From: G020348385 sp964580235
GTDB taxonomy: Bacteria > Acidobacteriota > Aminicenantia > Aminicenantales > Aminicenantaceae
Reading direction: 5' to 3'
Assembly (NCBI GenBank): GCA_964580235.1
Contig: CAZOJY010000071.1
Span: forward strand, 1 to 18,506
Length of the DNA stretch: 18,506 bases
The notes beneath the pieces were generated by a model, which saw only the letters and a list, made by a program, of their open reading frames with translations, did not search any database and was not told the DNA's origin. The position numbers and the translations under genes were made by a program. Positions 1 to 6,958 of the stretch are shown here, piece by piece; positions within the stretch are counted from its first letter, which is position 1, and every line of letters starts with the position of its first letter.

Positions 1-47
1 ATACACTAATGATTTTGAAGGAAGTCTTTCCCTTCTAGATGATTATC

Positions 48-162
48 AGGATACGCTTTCACTTATTTTTTAATAATCAGAAATTTAGGGACATTTACCG
101 ATTTTGAAACAAATTGGTACAAGTCCCCAATTTCTTATAAAAAATAGGTGAAAACGTATCCT
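48..162. repeat. Imperfect long palindrome, REP/MITE-like
   Basis: The left arm begins AGGATACGCTTTCACTTAT (48-66). It is matched by the reverse complement of 144-162, which reads AGGATACGTTTTCACCTAT (17 of 19 identical). Pairing continues inward with small gaps through an A/T stretch and through a GAAATT..GGGAC / GTCCCC..AATTTC pair (about 81-93 and 123-135), so the arms nearly meet near position 108. A GTCCCC follows the right arm at 163-168. From memory, such GGGGAC-containing palindromes often lie near REP-associated tyrosine transposase genes. No transposase is in the window, so this would be a stray non-autonomous copy. It sits just upstream of the sigma factor gene and nothing else is visible in bases 1-226. 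Confidence 0.6.
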
Positions 163-226
163 GTCCCCAAAAAAAATGTCAACGAAAAGGTCAAAAATTG
201 CGTTATGATAGGTGAAATGAGAAGGA

Positions 227-808
227 ATGACTGAAAGAGCCATTGTGCAATCAGCCCAACAGGGAAACACGGAGGCATTTCGTATGCTTTTTGAACAGAA
301 CCGAAAAAGAATTTTTGCGCTGGCGTACCAGTACACGAAAAACAAAGAAGATGCCGAGGACATCCTCCAGGAAACCTTCATTAAAACGTACACCTACCTG
401 GATAGATACAAAGTCGCCAATAACTCAAGTTTCTCTTCCTGGATCTACCGCATCGGCATCAACTGCAGCATCGACTATCTGAGACGCAAGAAAAACAAAA
501 AAGAGGATTTTTCGGACTGGGACAAATGGGAAAAAACCGTCCCCAGCAGCAATCCCGATCCGGAGCACGCCACCGGAATCGAACAGCTCCGCAAAATGAT
601 ATCGCATATCGTCGAAGAGCTGTCACCCAGGCAAAGAATGGTCTTCATCCTGAAGCACTATCAGCAGTTCAGCATCAAAGAAATCGCCGAATATCTCGAC
701 TGTTCAGAAGGGAGCGTGAAAAAACAGCTCTTCCGGGCTGTATCAGCTATTAAAAAACCTTTGAAAAAATTTCTGTGGGAGAAGGACTATGGCCTGCAAA
801 AAATATAA
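227..808 (+). CDS. RNA polymerase sigma factor, ECF (sigma-70 family)
   Basis: This 193-residue protein has the two conserved parts of an extracytoplasmic-function sigma factor. Region 2 spans about residues 17-87 (AFRMLFEQ, then EDAEDILQETF, then SSWIYRIGINCSIDYLRR). Region 4 spans about 121-180 (LSPRQRMVFILKHYQQFSIKEIAEYL, a helix-turn-helix, then EGSVKKQLFRA). It should direct RNA polymerase to a small stress or envelope regulon. The start at 227 is forced, because an in-frame TGA lies 9 bases upstream. The nearest ribosome-binding candidates are AGGTGA (210-215) and a very close GAAGGA. The gene overlaps the anti-sigma gene by 20 bases, so the two are translationally coupled and the downstream protein is almost surely its regulator. 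A TATGAT at 204-209 is a possible -10 element, but I see no convincing -35. The subfamily is not assigned. Confidence 0.92.
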   Translation: MTERAIVQSAQQGNTEAFRMLFEQNRKRIFALAYQYTKNKEDAEDILQETFIKTYTYLDRYKVANNSSFSSWIYRIGINCSIDYLRRKKNKKEDFSDWDKWEKTVPSSNPDPEHATGIEQLRKMISHIVEELSPRQRMVFILKHYQQFSIKEIAEYLDCSEGSVKKQLFRAVSAIKKPLKKFLWEKDYGLQKI

Positions 809-1499
809 AGGAAAGATCATTCTGCACCTTTACGGCGAACTTCACAAGGAAGAGGCAGAAGAACTCATGGAGCACATCGACAGGTGCCCCGAATGTGCGG
901 ATGAATTCGCCTACACAAAAAAAGTCTTCAAGGCTTTGGATGAAGCAAAAACCGAAGATGTTCCCGAGGCAAACTGGGAAAAATGCTGGAACACGATCGA
1001 TGCCGGCATCCAGAAAAAAGACCGCAGCAGGAAGAGTTTTTGGCTGTCGCCGCCCAGATGGGCATACGCCTCTGCGGCACTTCTTATCGTGTTTGTCGTG
1101 GGATTTTTCCTCGGGAAGGCAGTCTTTCTCCAGCCCGCCAAGACCAGTTCGACACTTCTCGAGAGCAGCCAGAATGCCATGTATCCTTCGATACAGGAGC
1201 ACTTCGAGAACCTGAAACCCGTCCTGGTTGAGTTTGCCAATTACACCTCATCCCCAGGAAATGGAAAAATCACGATCGACAAAAGTATCGTTCGCAGTCT
1301 GATCATCCAGAACATCCTTCTTAAAAGATTGATTGCGGATGAAGACCCCTCTACCAGAGAGATTCTCGAAGATGTGGATCTTGTCCTTCGGGAAATTGCC
1401 AACCAGGAAGGGAACGATGCCCGAACTCTTTCGATGATCAGGGATCTCATCCAGGAGAGAGGGATCCTGTACGAAATAGAAGTTTCAACAACACTGTAA
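789..1499 (+). CDS. Anti-sigma factor, zinc-finger (zf-HC2) membrane protein
   Basis: This 236-residue protein has an N-terminal anti-sigma zinc-binding domain with the HxxxCxxC motif (H29, C33, C36, in HIDRCPEC). Additional possible ligands are C3 or H13. One transmembrane helix lies at about 91-113 (WAYASAALLIVFVVGFFLG), followed by a C-terminal region of about 120 residues outside the membrane with no domain I recognise. Anti-sigma factors of this type hold the cognate ECF sigma factor inactive at the membrane until a signal releases it. The start is supported by GGAGAAGG a few bases upstream, and the overlap with the sigma gene confirms the pairing. The stop is followed after 11 bases by the HEAT-repeat gene, so the three form one operon. 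Confidence 0.88.
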   Translation: MACKKYKGKIILHLYGELHKEEAEELMEHIDRCPECADEFAYTKKVFKALDEAKTEDVPEANWEKCWNTIDAGIQKKDRSRKSFWLSPPRWAYASAALLIVFVVGFFLGKAVFLQPAKTSSTLLESSQNAMYPSIQEHFENLKPVLVEFANYTSSPGNGKITIDKSIVRSLIIQNILLKRLIADEDPSTREILEDVDLVLREIANQEGNDARTLSMIRDLIQERGILYEIEVSTTL

Positions 1500-1510
1500 G
1501 GAGGAATATC

Positions 1511-3322
1511 ATGAGATACACAAAAGCCATTTCGGCCGCGCTGGTTGCGTGTTTGACTCTCACGGGCCCGCTTTTCGCCCAAAATGCCCAGGAGCAGGAA
1601 AAACAGAAGCAGGCCTATGAACAGGCCACACAGGCTTACGAACAGGCCAAACAATACGTCAACAAAAAAACCTGGCAGGAAGCCGTCGAGGCTTTCCAGA
1701 AGGCCGCCGATCTGTATCGGCTCAGCAAACGCGGATATATGGACGGCGCCCTGTATTATCTGGGCTACAGCACGAACATGCTCAGCAATCAGATGAAAAG
1801 CCTAGAAAAACAGATCGAGTCCAAAAAGCAGGCCATCGAATATCTGAACCGCCTGATCACCCAGTACGCGAAAAGTCCATGGGTCGACGACGCCAAGGTC
1901 CTCAGGCTGGAGATCGCTGAAGAACTGATCAAGAAAGGACTCCCCGACTTCCGTGTTTACATTAACGGGAGCCTGAGATCTTTGGAAGCGCTGAAATCCC
2001 TGGAGTCATTGAAGGCCCTGAAATCCCTTGAAGGACTCAAAGGCCTCGAAACACTGAGCGATCTCAAATCTCTGGAAAAAGACGAGATCGAAGGCCTGGA
2101 TGAGCTGGATAAGCTCAAACTGGAGGAAGCCCTGGCCGGGCTGGAAAATCTGGAGGCCTTGAAAGGGCTTGAGAACCTGCCTCTGCTTGGCGTTCTCACA
2201 GGCGTGGAAGGCGGCATTGAGGGAGGAATTCTCGGCGGTGTTGGGGATAAAGATGTCGATCCCGATCTCGAACTCAAACTGGTGGCCCTTGACGCCTTGA
2301 TGAATATGGAAGAAGAAAAGGCCTTTCCGGTACTGGAAAAGATCGTCAAAGAAAACGAAAATGCCAAACTCAGAAGGCGGGCGATGTTTATCCTGAGCCG
2401 GTCTAAAAATCCCAAGGTGTTTTCCCTCCTCGTCGATATCGCCAAAAACGACCCGGATACGAGGGTAAGGCAGCAGGCCATCATGCAGCTCAGCCAGACA
2501 AAAACGCCGGAGAGTCTGGATGCATTAATCGACATCTACGACCGGGTGGACGACACAAAATCGAAGCAGGTCCTCATCCATGCAATTTCCCGGTACAAAG
2601 ACAAAAAGGCCCTGGAGAAAATTATCGCCATTGCCAAAAGCGATCCGGACGCCAATGCCAGGGAACAGGCCATCTTTTGGATCGGGCAGCGGAAGGATAA
2701 TGCGGCAACGGATCTTTTAATCTCACTTTATGACAAAACGATGGACCGCAAATTAAAAGATCAGCTCATCTACGTGATCTCTCAGAAAAAAGACAATGAA
2801 ATGGCCTTTGCCAAGCTGCTGGATATCGCCAAAACCGATCCAGAAGCCAGTGCCAGGAACAATGCGATCATCTGGCTTGGGCAAATGCGGAAGGATAACG
2901 CCGGCATTCAGGCATTGATTGGCCTCTATGACTCGGCAGAAGAGGCCAAGACCAAAAAACAGCTCATCCATGTCTTTGCGCAGAGCAAGAACAATAAGGC
3001 AAAAGAAAAGCTTTTCGACATCGCCAAAAACGAGGCCGACGTCAAAATCCGGGCACAGGCTATATTCTGGCTGGGAAGAGAAAAAAGCGAGAAAATGCTG
3101 GATTATTTGATCGGGCTTTATCCCCAGGTCAAGGAAAAGGCCGTCAAGGAACAGATCCTCTTTTCGATCGGCCAGTATAAGACCAAAAAGGCAGTCCACG
3201 GTATGATTACCATCGCCAAAAAGGAAATGGATCCGGGCCTCAAAAAGCAGCTCATCTACTGGCTGGGGAAAACCAAAGACGAAGAGGCGATGACGTTCCT
3301 GCGGGAAATCATCGAAAAATAA
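1511..3322 (+). CDS. Exported HEAT-repeat protein with Leu-x-x tract
   Basis: This is a 603-residue protein. A signal peptide occupies residues 1-23 (cleavage expected after LFA). Residues 28-150 form a Gln/Lys-rich helical, TPR-like segment (AVEAFQKAADLY, ALYYLGY). Residues 155-223 are a low-complexity tract with leucine at almost every third position. A Gly-rich linker follows (about 230-246). From about 255 to the end there are HEAT repeats of about 31 residues, alternating between an IAKxDPDxxxRxxAIxWLGQ type and a LISLYDxxxxxKxKxQLIxVISQ type, which makes a super-repeat of about 62-65 residues repeated about five times. It is probably a periplasmic protein-binding scaffold. AAGGAGG lies 7 bases before the ATG. 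Its place behind a sigma/anti-sigma pair suggests it takes part in signal sensing or is the main target of that system. The exact function is unknown. Confidence 0.85.
   Translation: MRYTKAISAALVACLTLTGPLFAQNAQEQEKQKQAYEQATQAYEQAKQYVNKKTWQEAVEAFQKAADLYRLSKRGYMDGALYYLGYSTNMLSNQMKSLEKQIESKKQAIEYLNRLITQYAKSPWVDDAKVLRLEIAEELIKKGLPDFRVYINGSLRSLEALKSLESLKALKSLEGLKGLETLSDLKSLEKDEIEGLDELDKLKLEEALAGLENLEALKGLENLPLLGVLTGVEGGIEGGILGGVGDKDVDPDLELKLVALDALMNMEEEKAFPVLEKIVKENENAKLRRRAMFILSRSKNPKVFSLLVDIAKNDPDTRVRQQAIMQLSQTKTPESLDALIDIYDRVDDTKSKQVLIHAISRYKDKKALEKIIAIAKSDPDANAREQAIFWIGQRKDNAATDLLISLYDKTMDRKLKDQLIYVISQKKDNEMAFAKLLDIAKTDPEASARNNAIIWLGQMRKDNAGIQALIGLYDSAEEAKTKKQLIHVFAQSKNNKAKEKLFDIAKNEADVKIRAQAIFWLGREKSEKMLDYLIGLYPQVKEKAVKEQILFSIGQYKTKKAVHGMITIAKKEMDPGLKKQLIYWLGKTKDEEAMTFLREIIEK
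1973..2179 (+). repeat. 9-bp-periodic coding repeat encoding Leu-x-x triplets
   Basis: Within the HEAT-repeat gene, residues 155-188 have leucine at exactly every third position (12 in a row). After a short break the pattern resumes at 196-202 (three) and 208-223 (six). The other positions are mostly Lys, Glu, Ser, Gly and Ala. At DNA level this is a degenerate 9- or 18-base tandem repeat using ctg, ctc, ctt and ttg codons, so it is maintained at protein level rather than being a recent DNA slippage product. Confidence 0.8.
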
Positions 3323-3350
3323 AAAAGCTTGATGAAATGTTGAGATCTAG

Positions 3351-3444
3351 GTCATTGCGACGAACAATCCCCCTTGTGTCATTGCGAACACCCAAAGGGG
3401 GTGTGGCAATCTCAGGGGATTGCTTCGCTTCGCTCGCAATGACA
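3351..3444. repeat. CATTGCGA-type REP-like palindromic element
   Basis: GTCATTGCGA occurs at 3351-3360 and again at 3378-3387. Its reverse complement TCGCAATGAC is at 3434-3443. The outer arms (3351-3372 and 3415-3443) pair with a gap through CAATCCCC/GGGGATTG. The second copy pairs with GGGTGTGGCAAT at about 3399-3410 in a nested hairpin. This repeat type (CATTGCGAGCGAAGCGAAGCAATC) is widespread as an interspersed palindrome in many bacterial genomes, from memory. Here it fills the 167-base gap between two convergent genes and could act as a bidirectional transcription end or RNA-stabilising hairpin. No poly-T tract is obvious. Confidence 0.75.
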
Positions 3445-3489
3445 GGATCGCCCGCATGTGTAAAAGCGTAGTGTTTGTCAATGACACGG

Positions 3490-4527
3490 CTAGAGGATGG
3501 TCCAGGAAAGGGGCATAAAGAACCGCTCATACAGGCGCAGCGCATACCGGTCGGTCATTCCGGCGATGAAATCCCCCACCCTTTTTTTCAGAGAATCTTC
3601 AACCGGATAGGCCTTGATGATCCCCTCAGAATTTTCCAGAAGATAATGATACAGGTCGGTCAATATCTTTTCCGTTTTTTGCAGCTCCCCGCGGGAATGA
3701 GGATTGTAATAAACTTTCTCATATAAAAAATTCCGAAGCTCGCTGACGGCCTCCATTATTTCGGGACTCATGACGATTTTTTCCAAATCCAGAGAAAGGC
3801 TCGCCTTAATCACATCATCGACCATCGTATCGATGCGCGAAGCATGGTATTTTCCCAGCGTTTTAAACAGCCGCGGGGGGATATCATCCGGCTTGATCAC
3901 ACCGGCCCGCAGGGCATCATCCACATCATGATTCACATAGGCAATCACATCCGAAATGCGGACAATCTGCCCCTCCCGGGTTCGAGGCATCGCTTGATCG
4001 TCAGCCTTTATGATCTCGCCCATCCCCTTGGAATGCCTGGATATGCCGTCCTTGACCTCGAAGGTCAGGTTCAGGCCTTTCCCTTCATACTCAAGTTTCT
4101 CCACAACCCGTAGGCTCTGTTTCGAATGGCTGAATCCTCCCTCAAGAAGTTCGTCCAAAACCCTCTCGCCGGCATGCCCGAAGGGGGTGTGGCCGATGTC
4201 ATGTCCCAGGGCGATGGCTTCGGTCAGGTCCTCATTGAACCGCAGCGCTTTGGCAATGGTGCGGGCAATTTGGGAAACCTCCAGCGTATGGGTCAGCCGT
4301 GTGCGGTAGTGGTCGCCATAGGGTGAAAGAAACACCTGTGTTTTGTGTTTCAGCCGCCGGAAAGATTTGCAGTGGATGATCCGGTCGCGGTCGCGCTGAA
4401 AGGCCGTCCGGAAAGGATGAAGAGCCTCCTGCCGCGATCGTCCTTTTGTCTCAGCGCTCAAGCAGGCTTTTTTTGAAAGATTGTTCTGCTCGATCTTTTC
4501 CAGTTTTTCTCTTATGGTTTCCAACAC
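3490..4527 (-). CDS. dgt: Deoxyguanosinetriphosphate triphosphohydrolase-like HD protein
   Basis: This 345-residue HD-superfamily protein is of the bacterial dNTPase family, which hydrolyses dNTPs to the nucleoside and triphosphate and so tunes nucleotide pools. Early motifs are HPFRTAFQRDRDRIIHCKSFRRLKHKTQVF (37-66) and YRTRLTHTLEV. The metal ligands H80, H109-D110 (GHDIGHTPFGHAGE) and D193 (VRISDVIAYVNHD) are all present, so it should be active. It is short for the family, as in the type-2/3 dGTPase-like group. Translation appears to begin at a GTG (minus-strand position 4527) with AAGGG just upstream. It lies 20 bases downstream of the DUF2284 gene and is probably co-transcribed with it. 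It ends facing the HEAT gene across the palindromic repeat. Confidence 0.9.
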   Translation of the reverse strand: MLETIREKLEKIEQNNLSKKACLSAETKGRSRQEALHPFRTAFQRDRDRIIHCKSFRRLKHKTQVFLSPYGDHYRTRLTHTLEVSQIARTIAKALRFNEDLTEAIALGHDIGHTPFGHAGERVLDELLEGGFSHSKQSLRVVEKLEYEGKGLNLTFEVKDGISRHSKGMGEIIKADDQAMPRTREGQIVRISDVIAYVNHDVDDALRAGVIKPDDIPPRLFKTLGKYHASRIDTMVDDVIKASLSLDLEKIVMSPEIMEAVSELRNFLYEKVYYNPHSRGELQKTEKILTDLYHYLLENSEGIIKAYPVEDSLKKRVGDFIAGMTDRYALRLYERFFMPLSWTIL

Positions 4528-4547
4528 ATTTCCCTTAAATGACCGAT

Positions 4548-5087
4548 CTATTCGATCAACAAAAACGCGTAACGGTTCATTTTCTGCTTATAATCGGATA
4601 AGACCTGAATCGGATAACCCGCCTTCCTCACCGTTGAATACACATCCATACCCAGTGCCTCCGGGGTCGGACGGGACATCTTGGGTTCCAAACAGTCTTC
4701 CTTTCTCTCTTTGCACATTTTACAAAAATTGCAGCTGTCCATGAACAAAAGGAAGGCCTTCTCGAAACCCGAACAGAATATTTCTTTCTCCAGATCCAGC
4801 AGCCTGAGATTGATTTTGCGCGTCCAGGCAAAGCGGTCTTCAGGATTTTCTAGTTCCTTCTCGAAATGAATGACAATGCCCGAGCTGTAGTCTCGAAAAA
4901 ACCGCTCGCATTCCTCGATGGCGGGCACATTCGGAGGGCAGGTGGCTGTTTTCCCGTATTCACCGCACCCATACGTGCACTTCATCCTCACCCATTGAGA
5001 AACAATGATTTCAGCCGGATTGATCCATTTGTAATCGGTGTATCCTTGTTTCTGTATTATCGCATCAACTTTGTCCTGTGTGTTCAT
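4548..5087 (-). CDS. DUF2284 family cysteine-rich metal-binding protein
   Basis: This 179-residue protein has two cysteine groups. The first is C37-x3-C41-x8-C50 followed by Pro-Pro (KCTYGCGEYGKTATCPP). The second is C119, C122, C125 and C132 (CNFCKMCKERKEDC), followed by RPTPEALGMDV. This arrangement is typical of DUF2284 proteins in anaerobes, which probably bind an iron-sulfur cluster and are of unknown biochemical role. GGAG lies 9 bases before the ATG. The gene precedes the dGTPase-like gene by 20 bases. A possible tiny ORF ends in an ATGA overlap with its start codon. The family call is from the cysteine pattern and C-terminal motif, and no reaction can be assigned. Confidence 0.8.
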   Translation of the reverse strand: MNTQDKVDAIIQKQGYTDYKWINPAEIIVSQWVRMKCTYGCGEYGKTATCPPNVPAIEECERFFRDYSSGIVIHFEKELENPEDRFAWTRKINLRLLDLEKEIFCSGFEKAFLLFMDSCNFCKMCKERKEDCLEPKMSRPTPEALGMDVYSTVRKAGYPIQVLSDYKQKMNRYAFLLIE

Positions 5088-5191
5088 TTATTCTTCTCCA
5101 TCAAAAACTTCACCGCCAAAGCCTCCTTCCCTAACAGCACTTCGTGTTTCATACCAAGTTCCTCAGTGAGGTTTTTTGTGACAAGATACAA
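5084..5191 (-). CDS. Possible small ORF coupled to DUF2284 gene
   Basis: On the minus strand a 35-codon frame runs from a TTG (5191) with AGGAGA 10 bases upstream. Alternatively a 22-codon frame starts at an ATG (5152), which has GAGGA seven bases upstream. Both end at a TGA that overlaps the DUF2284 start as ATGA. The peptide is ELGMKHEVLLGKEALAVKFL and continues for six residues ending in Lys. The overlap and the good ribosome-binding site argue that it is translated. It could be a leader or coupling peptide, or the remnant of a larger gene, since the EVLLGKEALA stretch faintly recalls N-termini of indolepyruvate ferredoxin oxidoreductase alpha subunits. The call is weak because of its length. 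Confidence 0.3.
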   Translation of the reverse strand: MYLVTKNLTEELGMKHEVLLGKEALAVKFLMEKNK

Positions 5192-5232
5192 ACTCCCACA
5201 TCTCCTGTCAATAGCTTAGGAAAATTGTGGGG

Positions 5233-5730
5233 TTATTTTCGGATTGTTTTCTGGCCCGAGATCTCGGTTTGGTGGACATTGCCCCAAATCCTGAAATGTG
5301 TAAAAACGCCGTCCTTAAAAACAGCTCTTATCAGAGAGTAGCGGTCAGAAGCCATGGAAGTATCCATCATATAGCCCATCCCCCCTTCGGTTATTGTTCC
5401 TATAGAGGCATCAGTTCTGTCTTCCTTCTTTTGATAATACAGGACGCGGTACTTTCCTTTTTCGGAAAAAATTGCTTGTATTTCAACATCTGAGAATTTC
5501 ACGACAGGACGATTATGCTCTTTTATCACGTCAACCGATGGATTTTTCTCTTCCCAGGTATACATCAAACTGAATTCCCAATCCTTGAAGGTGGCAGTCA
5601 GCTCCTCCGTTTTTTTGCCAACCATGGTCTCAAGCTGGCCCTGATAAATTTTTGCCTGTTTGGTGCCAGGACTGACACAACATAAAAAAACAAAAAGCAC
5701 GATCAAAATCCCAAACATTTTTAGTTTCAT
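5233..5730 (-). CDS. Small predicted lipoprotein, unknown function
   Basis: This 165-residue protein begins with a basic-hydrophobic signal (MKLKMFGILIVLFVFLCC). Cysteines at 17-18 are followed by VSPGT, consistent with lipoprotein processing and anchoring to a membrane. The mature part is mixed alpha/beta with a repeated aromatic pattern (FKDWEFSLMYTW, KYRVLYYQKK, FTHFRIWGNVH). I do not recognise the family. It resembles in general size and composition the small outer-membrane-assembly-type lipoproteins but has no diagnostic motif. The start is well supported by GGGGGAGG six bases upstream. It appears to be transcribed alone from the 276-base upstream gap, where TATAAA (minus strand, 5813-5818) is a possible -10. 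Confidence 0.7.
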   Translation of the reverse strand: MKLKMFGILIVLFVFLCCVSPGTKQAKIYQGQLETMVGKKTEELTATFKDWEFSLMYTWEEKNPSVDVIKEHNRPVVKFSDVEIQAIFSEKGKYRVLYYQKKEDRTDASIGTITEGGMGYMMDTSMASDRYSLIRAVFKDGVFTHFRIWGNVHQTEISGQKTIRK

Positions 5731-5872
5731 TCTGACCTCCCCCGGGTTAATGGTTCTAAAATTCCCATGCGTACGTCAATACGCTTTCAACTAATGCAAT
5801 ATTCATTCCAAATTTATAAGAGAAAATTTTACCACAACACAATCCTTTTGTCCTATCTTTTGGACATTTTTT

Positions 5873-5958
5873 AAAAAAAGGGGACGGTTCTATTTTTTGA
5901 AACCCCAGCAGGTATTTCCAAAAGTTCACGGAAAAGAATAGAACCAGGTCCTTTTTTT
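5873..5958. repeat. GGGGAC hairpin element (REP-like)
   Basis: The left part, AAAAAAAGGGGACGGTTCTA (5873-5892), is matched by the reverse complement of 5936-5958, which reads AAAAAAAGGACCTGGTTCTATTC with a small gap. The arms enclose about 40 bases with only partial pairing. The GGGGAC core is shared with the palindrome at the left end of the window. The element sits in the 276-base gap between the divergent lipoprotein and ketopantoate-reductase genes. A TATAAT immediately follows at 5963-5968, so the repeat may influence the downstream promoter. Nothing else gene-like is supported in 5731-6006. Confidence 0.5.
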
Positions 5959-6006
5959 CTGATATAATAACCCCACAAAAAATGAAAGACATTCGGGAAA
6001 AATAAA

Positions 6007-6945
6007 ATGGCAAAACACAAAATCGGAATTATCGGTGCCGGCCCTGTGGGCAGCATCATGGCAGCCTATCTTGCTCAGAATGGTGAAAATATCTTTCTCG
6101 TCGACCTCAAGAAAGACTTGATCTCTGCTGTGGAAAAGGAAGGCATCACGATCACCGGTGAAGGCACGGAATTCACAGCCCGTGTCAAAGGCACGGGAAA
6201 TTTCACAGCAAGCCTCGGCCGTTTTTGCCCTGATTTGATTTTTGTCGCTGTCAAGGCCAACTATCTGGATCCTCTTCTCGATGAAATCACGACTATATAC
6301 AAACCCGGCCAGAAAATGCTCGTGGTCCAGAACGGGATAGACAACGAGGACAGAATCGCAGAAAAGTTCGGTCGGGAGGCGGTCATGAGGTTTGTCGTCA
6401 ACTACGCCGGGATGATCATAAAACCCGGCTTGATAAAGCTTTCTTTTTTTCATCCTCCAAACTATCTCGGGGTCCTTTCTGCCAAAAATGAAGAATTGGG
6501 TAAGGAGATCGCAGGCCTGCTCTCGGATGCAGGTTTGAAAACGGAATTTGTGAAAAACATCAAAAAATACGAATGGGGAAAAACCATCCTCAATGCTGCC
6601 CTTATGCCGGTCTGTGCCACCACCGGCTTGACCATGAGGGAAGCGATGACAACAGAAGAAACCCGTTATCTGTGTGAACAGATCCTCAACGAATGCATAC
6701 AGGTCGCAAAAAAATTGGGGCATGAATACGGAGAGGATTTCTTCGAAAACAGCCTGGCCTACCTTTCCGGGGCAGGCCATCACAAGCCTTCTACGTCGCT
6801 CGATCTGGAAGCAGGAAATCCGATCGAATACATTTTCCAGCCTATCATCGATTATGGGAAAAAAGTCGGAACTCCTACCCCATTCCTGGAAGCGCTGACC
6901 AAGGTCATGCAGACCCTGGAGGGTCAAATCAGAAAAAAAGTCTAG
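6007..6945 (+). CDS. 2-dehydropantoate 2-reductase (ketopantoate reductase) family protein
   Basis: This 312-residue protein has an N-terminal Rossmann fold with GAGPVG (10-15) for NADP(H) and a C-terminal helical catalytic domain. Family catalytic positions are visible: N109 (VVQNG), K192 and N196 (WGKTILNA), a Pro-Ser pair (261-262) and E274. Family members reduce ketopantoate to pantoate for coenzyme A synthesis, but many paralogues reduce other 2-keto acids. The usual TEIDYLNG motif near the end reads IEYIFQPI here, which argues for a divergent substrate, so I withhold panE. Only a weak GGGAA precedes the start. It is followed after 13 bases by a thioesterase-like gene, an unusual partner that also points away from pantothenate synthesis. 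Confidence 0.82.
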   Translation: MAKHKIGIIGAGPVGSIMAAYLAQNGENIFLVDLKKDLISAVEKEGITITGEGTEFTARVKGTGNFTASLGRFCPDLIFVAVKANYLDPLLDEITTIYKPGQKMLVVQNGIDNEDRIAEKFGREAVMRFVVNYAGMIIKPGLIKLSFFHPPNYLGVLSAKNEELGKEIAGLLSDAGLKTEFVKNIKKYEWGKTILNAALMPVCATTGLTMREAMTTEETRYLCEQILNECIQVAKKLGHEYGEDFFENSLAYLSGAGHHKPSTSLDLEAGNPIEYIFQPIIDYGKKVGTPTPFLEALTKVMQTLEGQIRKKV

Positions 6946-6958
6946 CAAAGAGGTCATT

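Noticed and set aside
85..393. 102-codon minus-strand frame near the left edge
   Set aside because: It overlaps the palindrome and the start of the sigma factor gene and has no ribosome-binding site or motif.
5159..5177. CCTCAGTGAGG followed by T-run as a terminator
   Set aside because: The loop would be one base long, or only three base pairs would form, so no stable hairpin results.
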